64,000 bases of DNA from contig CACHMT010000006.1 of the NCBI GenBank assembly GCA_902581005.1, positions 1 to 64,000 on the forward strand. Reading direction: 5' to 3'. A program made the translations under genes and the position numbers. This DNA is from an uncultured Alphaproteobacteria bacterium (GTDB lineage: Bacteria > Pseudomonadota > Alphaproteobacteria > Rhodobacterales > Rhodobacteraceae). Below are positions 28,708-37,793 of the stretch, piece after piece (position 1 is the stretch's first letter; the number at the start of each line of letters is the position of its first letter). Below the pieces are notes generated by a model. That model was not told where the DNA came from and did not search any database. It saw only the letters and a program-made list of their open reading frames with translations.

Positions 28708-29113
28708 ATGGTGGAATTACCTAATATTAAAATTGAGGAGGTAGAAAAATTTAAACAGATTGCTGGAACTTCAAAAGACTGTTCAATAATCAATTTGAAT
28801 CTTAATGAATACAGCGCAGAGGCTTAATTTCCAAATGGAGCTCTTTACAAAGACTATATGGAAATATTGAATATTCTTCTAGCAGAAGTGGGTGGTAAAA
28901 TTTTATGGCATTCAGAGGTGTCAGCAACACTTATTGGAAATTAAAAAAATTCACGAAGCTCTGGGTATCTGGTATCCTAGTCATCAGGCTTTTTTGGATT
29001 TAATGAAAGCACTATCTTCTGAGAAAAATATGAAATTGAGAAGTTTGGCAGTCAAAAAGGCTGACTTACACAAATGCTGTGACTACACATCCCAGCCATC
29101 CTTGAGCGATTAG
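28708..29113 (+). pseudogene. Decayed DUF1330-like gene (copy of 24026-24424)
   Basis: In-frame TAA at 28825-28827 where the intact copy has GAG; frameshift in the A-run near 28941-28949. Confidence 0.88.
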
Positions 29114-29135
29114 ATGGTTAGGTGCTCAACTGAGG

Positions 29136-30098
29136 TTATAGAAATATTTCGGAGTCCTTTATTAATATTAGAAAACTACCAACACCAATGAGTAACAGTC
29201 CTAAAACTCTATCTAACCAATAAATATTTTTAAATAATTTTTCGATGGCGACATACAGAGCAAGCCCAATAATCCAAAAAAGGTTCATTACACCTCCAAC
29301 AAAAAGTAAAGCCATTAATGCCCAGCAACAACCTAGGCAGAATAAACCATGCTGGGCTCCCATTAAGAGTGAACCACCATAACCTTTTCTATTGTTTGAT
29401 GACAAAAAGTCGATGGGCGAGCGGCATTTTTCTAAGCAAGCATTTTTTAATGGCGTAAACTGATACGCACCAGCTACGATTAACAATGCACCAGATAATT
29501 TTGCCGATTTAAACTGCATCATCATTCCACTTATTAATCCAAGAAATTCAAAAAAATGTTGTAAAATACATGCCAAAAGGCTGAAAATTCCCCAAATAAT
29601 GAGATAACCTGCCAGAAACAAATACGTATTGAATATTGCTACATCACGCTCGGGCCCCATCTTCTTCAAATTGTGGAATAATAATAGGGTGGGTGATGCA
29701 CTGGGTGTCATCATAGCGATCATCATAAACCACCACATAAAAAACATTAAAAAAATATTAGGAATAGTAAAAAGTGACTTTGCTCCCTTATCCATTTTCA
29801 TAGAGCTATTCATACTCTTTGAAGAAGATCCCATATCCTCCATTTTTTTTTCGGTATTACTGTTTTCAGATATCGTCTCCGATTTGCTATCCATCATCTG
29901 CATCTTTACATGAGAGTTTGAGCTAAATGTTATCGCTCCGCTCATTCGGGTCATTTCTAAGGCGCTCATTTTCATTCCTACGCCAAAAAAGGTATATATG
30001 GAGGTTACTATAACAATAATAGCGGTCGTAACGATTACGATCAGATCAGATTTTTCTAAGGTGACTAATAATACATCTTTTTTTTTCACAGATACCAA
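29136..30098 (-). CDS. DUF2182 family (predicted metal-binding) membrane protein
   Basis: MMTPSASPTLLLF, LYTF multi-TM, GAQHGLFCLGCCWALMALLFVGGVMNL motif; Met-rich loop. Confidence 0.85.
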   Translation of the reverse strand: MVSVKKKDVLLVTLEKSDLIVIVTTAIIVIVTSIYTFFGVGMKMSALEMTRMSGAITFSSNSHVKMQMMDSKSETISENSNTEKKMEDMGSSSKSMNSSMKMDKGAKSLFTIPNIFLMFFMWWFMMIAMMTPSASPTLLLFHNLKKMGPERDVAIFNTYLFLAGYLIIWGIFSLLACILQHFFEFLGLISGMMMQFKSAKLSGALLIVAGAYQFTPLKNACLEKCRSPIDFLSSNNRKGYGGSLLMGAQHGLFCLGCCWALMALLFVGGVMNLFWIIGLALYVAIEKLFKNIYWLDRVLGLLLIGVGSFLILIKDSEIFL

Positions 30099-30110
30099 AC
30101 CTAGCTAAGA

Positions 30111-30749
30111 TTAATTCACCATACCGTGATTGTTTAGCTTGTTCCTAGATAATTGAGAGTGCGTTTCTGTATTTTTAGGTAATTGCAGAATAGAACCCTC
30201 TTTTGTTTTTGTTGTACCACATGCTACTTCCGCATATCTAAAATCTGGACCATTTGGTAATGCCATAGCAGCCCTGTGGGCCATACCTGAAACTGGATTT
30301 GATAATGGTTTCACTGTTAGGTCGAAAATTCCGTTAACAGATGCTTTACCTACCCTCTCCTCTTGATCAATGGTTGCATCTATTTTAGTAAAGAGGGTCT
30401 CATGTTTTGTTGGACACATCGCATTGAATATGTACCATCCAGTAGCCATTTCATCGGTATCTTTCCCGCCTAATATCGCTTCAAGGCCTTTGCGCTGTTC
30501 AGGGGAAGCAGATTCATCTATGAATATTTGCATTTCACCGTTTCCTTCATAAATTGCACCAGGCCACTTTGCTATAAACGCAGCCCTTGTTCCAGAAAGA
30601 TCGGTGTCTCCATAATGGCCAGAGTGAATTTGATAAACGACAGATGCTTCACAAACATCATCTGTAGGCCTAACAGTATATTGGCAAGGGCAGCCAAAAT
30701 TGCAATTACAATTTTGCATTTGAGTTATATCGATTTCCCAAGGTGTCAT
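30111..30749 (-). CDS. DUF1326 family protein
   Basis: NCNFGCPCQYTVRPT Cys motif, divergon with DUF2182. Confidence 0.88.
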   Translation of the reverse strand: MTPWEIDITQMQNCNCNFGCPCQYTVRPTDDVCEASVVYQIHSGHYGDTDLSGTRAAFIAKWPGAIYEGNGEMQIFIDESASPEQRKGLEAILGGKDTDEMATGWYIFNAMCPTKHETLFTKIDATIDQEERVGKASVNGIFDLTVKPLSNPVSGMAHRAAMALPNGPDFRYAEVACGTTKTKEGSILQLPKNTETHSQLSRNKLNNHGMVN

Positions 30750-30961
30750 AAGGATCTCCTATTTAGTGCGTTTTATATTACCAACCAGATGAAGAGTATA
30801 ACGTAATTTTTTTGAAAATCTACAAAGTAGAGTTCATTTTTTCAACTTTTCTCTTTTATATGATTTTAATTATGGAGGCCATGGAAAATTGGTGCCATTA
30901 TCCACCTGCCCGTGGTAGAGAAAATTTTTAAACACTTGAACTTTTTTCTATAAAACTGTGG

Positions 30962-31036
30962 TGGCTGGGGTGGTAGGATTCGAACCTACGGTACACGGGA
31001 TCAAAACCCGCTGCCTTACCGCTTGGCTACACCCCA
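30962..31036 (-). tRNA. tRNA-Gln (TTG)
   Basis: TGGGGTGTAGCCAAGCGGTAAGGCAGCGGGTTTTGATCCCGTGTACCGTAGGTTCGAATCCTACCACCCCAGCCA; 7-bp acceptor, TTG anticodon, encoded CCA. Confidence 0.97.
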
Positions 31037-31089
31037 ACACTATTGTTGTAATATCTTAGTGCATATGATTCAAGAAAATTAATTGCAGC

Positions 31090-31935
31090 TCATTCAAAAG
31101 ATTTTACGACTTTATCAATTGCTTTAATTTTACTTAATAGTCCTGATAATTGTTCAAGAGGAAGCATAGAAGCACCATCTGAAGGCGCTGTCTCAGGCTT
31201 CTCATGGGTTTCAATGAACACACCTGCGATACCAACCGCTGTACCTGCTTTTGCTAAGGTTTCAATGAACTCTCTTGATCCACCACTCTCTGAGCCTTTT
31301 CCTCCTGGTTGTTGAATAGAATGAGTAATATCTAAAATGGTTGGGAACCCACTTTTTCTAAGAACCTCTAGGGAACGCATGTCGCAAACTAAATCGTTGT
31401 ATCCAAAGGTAGTACCTCGTTCACAAAGAAGTAAATTTTCATTGCCGGTAGATATGAATTTTTCAGCCACCTGCTGCATCTCAGCAGGGGATAGAAATTG
31501 CCCCTTTTTTATATTGACGGGTTTATTTGTTTTACTAGCTGCGATAATTAAATCCGTCTGTCGGCATAGAAAGGCGGGTATTTGGAGAATATCGACTTCT
31601 TTTGCTACAAGCTCGCATTGTTCGGGTGTGTGCACATCCGTTAATGTGGATATATTTAGACTGCTCTTCAATTTTTGAAAGATTTTAAGACCTTCGTCAA
31701 TTCCAAGACCACGCTTCGATAAATGTGAAGTTCGGTTGGCCTTGTCAAATGATGATTTAAAGACAAATTTTATATCATTACGAATACAGATTTCTGTTAA
31801 TTTTTCGGCAATCATCATAGCATGCTCGAGGCTTTCAAGCTGGCATGGACCAGAAATAAGTGTCAATGGGTACTTATTTGAGATTTTGAGATTATTTAGT
31901 TCAATTGTATGACCAGCAAGTTTAGTATTATCCAT
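31090..31935 (-). CDS. kdsA: 3-deoxy-8-phosphooctulonate synthase
   Basis: LISGPCQLES, FKSSFDKANRTS, FLCRQTDLI, LCERGTTFGYNDLVCDMRSL, HSIQQPGG. Confidence 0.93.
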   Translation of the reverse strand: MDNTKLAGHTIELNNLKISNKYPLTLISGPCQLESLEHAMMIAEKLTEICIRNDIKFVFKSSFDKANRTSHLSKRGLGIDEGLKIFQKLKSSLNISTLTDVHTPEQCELVAKEVDILQIPAFLCRQTDLIIAASKTNKPVNIKKGQFLSPAEMQQVAEKFISTGNENLLLCERGTTFGYNDLVCDMRSLEVLRKSGFPTILDITHSIQQPGGKGSESGGSREFIETLAKAGTAVGIAGVFIETHEKPETAPSDGASMLPLEQLSGLLSKIKAIDKVVKSFE

Positions 31936-32027
31936 ATAAATCTCTTGTTTTAATTTACTTATTTATTATTAATAATTTAACTATATGTTTAAGGCATTTA
32001 TTTATTTTTGAATAGGTTAAAATTATT

Positions 32028-32507
32028 TTGAAAATATTTGTATTAGCAATCTTATATGGTCTGATTTGGATTTCCTTTTCAGGACATTTTGATTTTCTGT
32101 TGTTATCTTTTGGTGTTATATCAGTTTTGATGGTCTTATATATACTTCGACGTATGCGAGCAATTGATGACACCCCGATTAAGTTCCAAATGAATTTATT
32201 TAGCTTTATGAGTTATTGTTTTTGGCTACTAAAGGAAATATTGAAATCCAATATTGCAGTGACTAAGACAATATTAAGCCCACAGATAAAGATTAGACAA
32301 AATATGTTTGATGTACCCTTATCTCCTAAAAGCGAAGCGGCTCAAGTAATATTTGCAAACTCTATTACACTCACCCCAGGGACTATAACGGTTGAAACTG
32401 AGAAAAATAGTCTTTTGGTACACTCCCTAAATTTCTCCAGTAGCACTGAAGATGAAATAGAAGACATGGGTAAGAGAGTAAGTAGGTGCGAGAGAAGAGG
32501 TTCATAA
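32028..32507 (+). CDS. mnhE: Mrp-type Na+/H+ antiporter subunit E
   Basis: ANSITLTPGTITVE motif; TTG start; followed by F and G. Confidence 0.85.
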   Translation: MKIFVLAILYGLIWISFSGHFDFLLLSFGVISVLMVLYILRRMRAIDDTPIKFQMNLFSFMSYCFWLLKEILKSNIAVTKTILSPQIKIRQNMFDVPLSPKSEAAQVIFANSITLTPGTITVETEKNSLLVHSLNFSSSTEDEIEDMGKRVSRCERRGS

Positions 32508-32510
32508 AAA

Positions 32511-32798
32511 ATGTTTTATGTAGCGACCATCTCAATCGTCATTTCATTTATAATGGTACTCATCCGATTATTCTTAGGCCCAACATTATATGACAGAGTT
32601 CTAGCGTTAAATGCATTTGGCACGCTAGCTGTCCTGATGATAAGTATCGTTGGTTTTTTATTTGGCAGGCCCGATTTTCTCGATATCGCTTTATTATATG
32701 CACTACTAAATTTTATTGGCACAATCGCAATCCTTAAATTCTTTAGGTATAAAGAAATTGGTGACAAAAAAGCCTTGAGTAGAAAGAAAGCGCAATGA
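32511..32798 (+). CDS. mnhF: Mrp antiporter subunit F
   Basis: RLFLGPTLYDRVLALNAFGTL. Confidence 0.85.
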   Translation: MFYVATISIVISFIMVLIRLFLGPTLYDRVLALNAFGTLAVLMISIVGFLFGRPDFLDIALLYALLNFIGTIAILKFFRYKEIGDKKALSRKKAQ

Positions 32799-33109
32799 GT
32801 TTGTTGATCGAAATATGTAGTTGGATTTTTATACTCTTAGGATCGTTTTTGCTTTTAACTGGAAGCTTGGGCTTAATAAGGTTACCTGATTTTTGGTCAA
32901 GGCTACACGGTGCATCTATCAGTGATACAGGAGGTGTACTATTTTTAATTTTAGGAATGATGTTGCATGTCACGACCATATGGGTCTTTTTTAAACTTTT
33001 AGCTATAGCTATCTTTATTTTTATTTCCTCACCCACGGCCTCGCATGCCATTGCTAATGCGGCATTTGTCACTTTAGGATACAAAAAAAAGAAGGGGGAA
33101 AGAAAATAG
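32795..33109 (+). CDS. mnhG: Mrp antiporter subunit G
   Basis: GSLGLIRLPDFWSRLHGASISDTGG. Confidence 0.88.
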   Translation: MSLLIEICSWIFILLGSFLLLTGSLGLIRLPDFWSRLHGASISDTGGVLFLILGMMLHVTTIWVFFKLLAIAIFIFISSPTASHAIANAAFVTLGYKKKKGERK

Positions 33110-33141
33110 AATTATTTATTATAATATGCTTCTTCATAATT

Positions 33142-33645
33142 TTGGTTACGATCGCAATTATGGCATTGACGTTAAAGCATCTCTTTGCAGTGATAATGTT
33201 ATCGGGTGCCTTTAGCTTGGTGTCTGCAATGCTTTTTGTAGTGATGGATGCGGTTGACGTCGCCTTCACAGAAGCAGCTGTCGGGGCAGGGGTGTCTACT
33301 GTTTTGATGCTCGCAACAATGGCACTCACGGTTCGAGTTCAGAAAGAGACAAAGAAACCTATTTTACTACCGCTTGTAGTTGTTTGCCTTGTTGGTGTTT
33401 TGCTAATTTATGGAACTCTTGATATGCCGAACTTTGGAGCTTTTGACTCGCCAGCTCAAGCACATCTTGGATCAACGTATCTAAATATTACTTATAAAGA
33501 TATGGGAATACCAAATGTCGTAACAGGTATATTGGCGAGCTATCGAGGATATGATACGTTAGGCGAAACAGTGGTTGTGCTGACAGCAGGTCTTGGAGTT
33601 ATCCTGTTATTAAGTGGTCTCAAAGGAAGAAAAGATAAAGAGTGA
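33142..33645 (+). CDS. DUF4040/MbhD-like hydrogenase/antiporter subunit
   Basis: DAVDVAFTEAAVGAGVSTVL; start uncertain. Confidence 0.78.
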   Translation: MVTIAIMALTLKHLFAVIMLSGAFSLVSAMLFVVMDAVDVAFTEAAVGAGVSTVLMLATMALTVRVQKETKKPILLPLVVVCLVGVLLIYGTLDMPNFGAFDSPAQAHLGSTYLNITYKDMGIPNVVTGILASYRGYDTLGETVVVLTAGLGVILLLSGLKGRKDKE

Positions 33646-33649
33646 GACT

Positions 33650-34090
33650 ATGAAACATCATTTAATTTTAAAAGTTATTACAAAATTTATGGTTGGAGTT
33701 ATCGTTTTGTTCGGACTTTATGTGCAATTTCATGGTGATTACTCTCCTGGAGGAGGTTTCCAAGCCGGTGTTATTATCGCTGCTGCATTTATACTTTATG
33801 GTATAGTCATGGGCCTGGAGAATGTACAAAAAGTAATGCCTATTTGGTTTGCACAGAAGGCGGCAGCATTGGGCGTTTTAGTATACGCACTAACGGGTGT
33901 TTTCTCAATTATCTTTGGATTTGAATTTTTAAACTATCACGCAATTAGCCCCGAACACCCAAAACATGGGCAACACTATGGGATTATATTGGTTGAGCTG
34001 GGTGTTGGGATCACAGTAACTTTTGTAATGATTGCTATTTATTATAGCTTTGCTGGTCGCACTCCGCGTTTAGACGATAAAGAGTGGTAA
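33650..34090 (+). CDS. mnhB: Mrp antiporter subunit B
   Basis: HGDYSPGGGFQAGVI motif; start at ATG 33650 preferred. Confidence 0.88.
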   Translation: MKHHLILKVITKFMVGVIVLFGLYVQFHGDYSPGGGFQAGVIIAAAFILYGIVMGLENVQKVMPIWFAQKAAALGVLVYALTGVFSIIFGFEFLNYHAISPEHPKHGQHYGIILVELGVGITVTFVMIAIYYSFAGRTPRLDDKEW

Positions 34091-34093
34091 GCC

Positions 34094-34513
34094 ATGGACA
34101 GTAATTTAAACTTCATATTTGGACACTTGCCATACTGGTTATTCATTATACTCATGCTTTCAGGTCTCTTTATAGTTGTTTCACGAGGAAATCTGATCAA
34201 GAAAATTGTGGGATTAAACATTTTTCAAACATCAGTTTTTATGTTTTATATTTCAATAGGAAAAATGAAGGGTGGTACAGCACCAATTCTGCTTGATAAG
34301 TCCGCTAATAATGCCGCAGTTATATATTCTAACCCGCTTCCACATGTTCTCATTCTTACTGCAATTGTTGTCGGTATAGCCACTACTGCTTTAGGTTTAG
34401 CTTTAATAATAAAAATTCGAGAAGAGTATGACACGGTTGAAGAAGATGATATCCAAAAAATGGATCAAAATGACCTTAAGAAATATAATAAAAAGAATGT
34501 CATGGAGACTTAA
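34094..34513 (+). CDS. mnhC: Mrp antiporter subunit C (NuoK-like)
   Basis: DPLPHVLILTAIVVGIATTALGLAL-type motif (NPLPHVLILTAIVVGIATTALGLAL). Confidence 0.88.
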   Translation: MDSNLNFIFGHLPYWLFIILMLSGLFIVVSRGNLIKKIVGLNIFQTSVFMFYISIGKMKGGTAPILLDKSANNAAVIYSNPLPHVLILTAIVVGIATTALGLALIIKIREEYDTVEEDDIQKMDQNDLKKYNKKNVMET

Positions 34514-34519
34514 TAGTTA

Positions 34520-36019
34520 ATGGCCTCAGAAATTAAACAGGGTACTTTAGAGTTGGTTAATCATTTACCAATTTTGCAGGTTATTACACCGATGTTGATA
34601 GCACCTATATTGGTTGTACTTAACAATAAGACATTGTCTTGGTTGTTAAGTTTTGTGGGCGCATTAGCGTGTCTATTTATATCAATCTTACTGATACAAG
34701 CTGTTAGTGACGGGAGCATTCTCACGTATTACCTCGGCGGATGGGTGCCACCAATCGGAATTGAATACAGAATAGACGCCGTCAGCGCTATATTATTATT
34801 CCTGATATCAATTATAAGCGCAATTGTTCTGATCTTTTCGTATTCTTCACTTCACGCAGAAATTCCTGAAGAAAAACATACTTTGTTTTACTCCTGCTTT
34901 CTATTGTGCCTTACCGGTTTGCTAGGTGTAGTAGCAACAGCTGATATTTTTAACGTTTTTGTCTTTTTAGAGATTTCAAGTTTATCCACCTATGTTTTGG
35001 TAGCACAAGGGGCCTTTCTTGATAGAAGAGCACTTTCTGCTTCCTTTAATTATCTAATAATGGGCACCATTGGTGCAACTTTTTTTGTGATTGGTATTGG
35101 ATATATATACATGGCGACTGGATCTCTAAACATGATGGACATCGCGGAAAGAGTTAACCAATTCGGTGATAACAGAACTATTCAAGCGGGATTTGCCTTT
35201 ATTGTTGTAGGGATGGGGCTTAAGCTTGCCATGGTTCCTCTTCATGTGTGGTTGCCTAATGCTTATACCTTTGCACCTACTGTAGTTACCTGCTTTTTGG
35301 CTGCAACAGCGACCAAAGTTGCGCTTTATGTTTTGATCCGATTTGTATTTTCTGTGTTTAACTATGAAGATATTTTTGTCAATGAGCTCTTTTTTCTCCT
35401 TTTGATGCCTCTAGCAGTAATCGCAATGATTGCGGCATCAGTCATCGCCATTTTCAAACAGAATTTGAAGAAGCTACTTGCTTATTCTAGCCTTGCACAA
35501 ATAGGGTATATGCTCCTTGGATTATCGTTAATGAGTCAAAAAGGTCTTGCATCTTCATTAGTGCATATGGTTAATCATGGTTTCACAAAAGCAGCACTAT
35601 TTATGTCTCTAGGTGCTTTTATGCTTAATACAAAAAATGTATATATAAAAAGCTTAAGTGGCCTTGGAAAATCGATGCCATTTACTTCAGCTGCTTTCGT
35701 AATCGGGGGGTTAAGTTTGATTGGCGTGCCTGGTACGGCTGGTTTTATAAGCAAATGGCTGCTTCTGGAAGCAGCACTTGAAACCGGGTATTGGTTAGTA
35801 GCAATTCTCATCATCGCATCGTCGCTCTTCGCAGTTATCTATGTTTGGAAGATAATTGAAGTTTTATACTTTTCAGAAAGTTCAGAGTCTTACAATGAAG
35901 TAAGCGTTCTTACGTTAATGCCTATATGGATACTAGCTTTATTTTGTATTTTTCTAGGTATTAATACTAGTTTAACAGTGGATGTAGCTATCATGGCCAC
36001 CGAAATTCTTTTTAAGTAG
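34520..36019 (+). CDS. mnhD: Mrp antiporter subunit D (first)
   Basis: FVFLEISSLSTYVLVA, KLAMVPLHVWLPNAYTFAPT, KKLLAYSSLAQIGYMLLG. Confidence 0.9.
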   Translation: MASEIKQGTLELVNHLPILQVITPMLIAPILVVLNNKTLSWLLSFVGALACLFISILLIQAVSDGSILTYYLGGWVPPIGIEYRIDAVSAILLFLISIISAIVLIFSYSSLHAEIPEEKHTLFYSCFLLCLTGLLGVVATADIFNVFVFLEISSLSTYVLVAQGAFLDRRALSASFNYLIMGTIGATFFVIGIGYIYMATGSLNMMDIAERVNQFGDNRTIQAGFAFIVVGMGLKLAMVPLHVWLPNAYTFAPTVVTCFLAATATKVALYVLIRFVFSVFNYEDIFVNELFFLLLMPLAVIAMIAASVIAIFKQNLKKLLAYSSLAQIGYMLLGLSLMSQKGLASSLVHMVNHGFTKAALFMSLGAFMLNTKNVYIKSLSGLGKSMPFTSAAFVIGGLSLIGVPGTAGFISKWLLLEAALETGYWLVAILIIASSLFAVIYVWKIIEVLYFSESSESYNEVSVLTLMPIWILALFCIFLGINTSLTVDVAIMATEILFK

Positions 36020-36020
36020 G

Positions 36021-37502
36021 GTGTATTTTATGCCGATAGAGTTTTTAATATTTTTAACAGTTTTTACTCCGGCATTGGTAGGCGGGTTAAATTTAATTTT
36101 TAATAAAAAACCAAATGTCAGGGATACCGTTACTTTACTAGGTGCACTGATAACATTTTATTTCAGTTTAAATATATTTCTCAGCTTTGATGGACAGGCA
36201 ACACAATATAAGCTGGCAACCATAATGCCAGGTATTGATATTTCCTTTCATATTGAGCCTCTGGGCATCATATTTTCATTGTTGGCCTCAGGGCTTTGGA
36301 TACTCACTCATATTTATGCGATTGGATATATGCGAGGAGCAAAGGAGAAAAACCATTCACGGTTCTTTTTCTTTTTTTCTGTGTCAATAGCCAGTGTTAT
36401 GGGGATCTCATTCTCAGGTAATCTTTTCACATTATTTCTATTCTATGAAATACTAACTCTCATTACTTTTCCATTAGTTTCTCATAAAGGTTCGACTGAA
36501 GCTTTGAGAGGAGCAAGAGTTTACCTATCAATACTATTAGGAACTTCAATTGGACTACAGTTGCTAGGAATAATTTGGATTTATTTTTCTGTTGGTACAT
36601 TGGATTTTGTGAAAGGTGGTATATTAAATGGATCCTTTGGATCCTTAGAGTTAATACTCCTCGTTGGTTTGTTTGCTTTTGGGATTGGGAAAGCAGCTTT
36701 ATTCCCGTTCCACAGGTGGCTACCCGCTGCGATGGTTGCTCCGACACCTGTCAGTGCTTTGCTACATGCTGTTGCTGTGGTTAAAGCGGGAGTTTTTACT
36801 GTTCTTAAAGTAGGTGTTTACATATTTGGGGTAGAGAGTTTGTCAGTATCGGGGGCAACAGATTGGCTAACTTGGTTAGCTTGTTTTTCAATTTTATTTG
36901 CTTCTCTGATAGCGATGACTAAGGATAATTTAAAAGCTAGGCTCGCTTATTCTACTATTAGTCAATTGGCTTATGTCGTACTTGCTTTCTCTCTCGCGAA
37001 TAGTCTGGGCGTTTTAGGTGGAGCTCTACAAATAGTTACCCATGCATTCGGAAAAATCACTTTATTTATGTGTGCCGGTTCTATTTATGTAGCAACCAAG
37101 AAAACAAATATAAGTAATATGCAGGGATTGGGAAGAGTGATGCCAATTACGTTTTTAAGTTTTCTTATAGGCGCCATTTCGATAATAGGGCTTCCTCCGA
37201 TGAGTGGATCTTGGGCAAAATGGTTTTTAATATTGTCATCTCTTGAAGCAGACAAGCAGTTCGTGGTTTTAGTCCTATTAATAAGTTCCCTCTTGAATAT
37301 TGCTTATCTTTTGCCATTAGTGGCAAAGGGCTTTTATCTTAACCCTATAGATCAGACAGAAACCAAAAGTTTTAAAGAACCAAGTGCACTTGTTTGGCTG
37401 CCGCCCGCAATTACAGCTAGTATCTCGTTCCTTTTGTTTTTTTACGTAGGCTATATAAGAGATTTTATGATTAATTTTGGTTTAGTGAGCTTAGGAAATT
37501 AA
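36021..37502 (+). CDS. Mrp D / NuoM-like subunit (second)
   Basis: KAALFPFHRWLPAAMVAPTPVSALLHAVAVVKAGVF; KARLAYSTISQLAYVVL. Confidence 0.88.
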   Translation: MYFMPIEFLIFLTVFTPALVGGLNLIFNKKPNVRDTVTLLGALITFYFSLNIFLSFDGQATQYKLATIMPGIDISFHIEPLGIIFSLLASGLWILTHIYAIGYMRGAKEKNHSRFFFFFSVSIASVMGISFSGNLFTLFLFYEILTLITFPLVSHKGSTEALRGARVYLSILLGTSIGLQLLGIIWIYFSVGTLDFVKGGILNGSFGSLELILLVGLFAFGIGKAALFPFHRWLPAAMVAPTPVSALLHAVAVVKAGVFTVLKVGVYIFGVESLSVSGATDWLTWLACFSILFASLIAMTKDNLKARLAYSTISQLAYVVLAFSLANSLGVLGGALQIVTHAFGKITLFMCAGSIYVATKKTNISNMQGLGRVMPITFLSFLIGAISIIGLPPMSGSWAKWFLILSSLEADKQFVVLVLLISSLLNIAYLLPLVAKGFYLNPIDQTETKSFKEPSALVWLPPAITASISFLLFFYVGYIRDFMINFGLVSLGN

Positions 37503-37793
37503 ATGAGATTTAACCCATTCATATTTTTTGAGAAAGCTAGCCGACTTCGAGCTCTACTGGTTGCATTCTTAATTCTGTGCTTTTGCTTATTCGCGATAGA
37601 TTTTTTTGTTAAGAGATATGTCTATTTTGAGATTGAGAGTACTTATAATTTTTATAGCATTTATGGTTTTATAATGTTTTCAATTATAATATTTGGATCA
37701 CGATTACTAAGGTTGCTTTTGGGCAGACAAGAAAATTTCTATGCCAAAAAAGCAGTGGACAGTGAAGATTATCCAGGCATGGAGGAAAAGTAA
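37503..37793 (+). CDS. Small membrane protein within the Mrp operon
   Basis: 96 aa, 2 TM, packed between D-like genes. Confidence 0.65.
   Translation: MRFNPFIFFEKASRLRALLVAFLILCFCLFAIDFFVKRYVYFEIESTYNFYSIYGFIMFSIIIFGSRLLRLLLGRQENFYAKKAVDSEDYPGMEEK

Noticed and set aside
24450-31036. Insertion sequence or transposase-driven island
   Set aside because: No transposase, terminal inverted repeats or target-site duplications were seen; boundaries match tRNA-Gln fragments instead.
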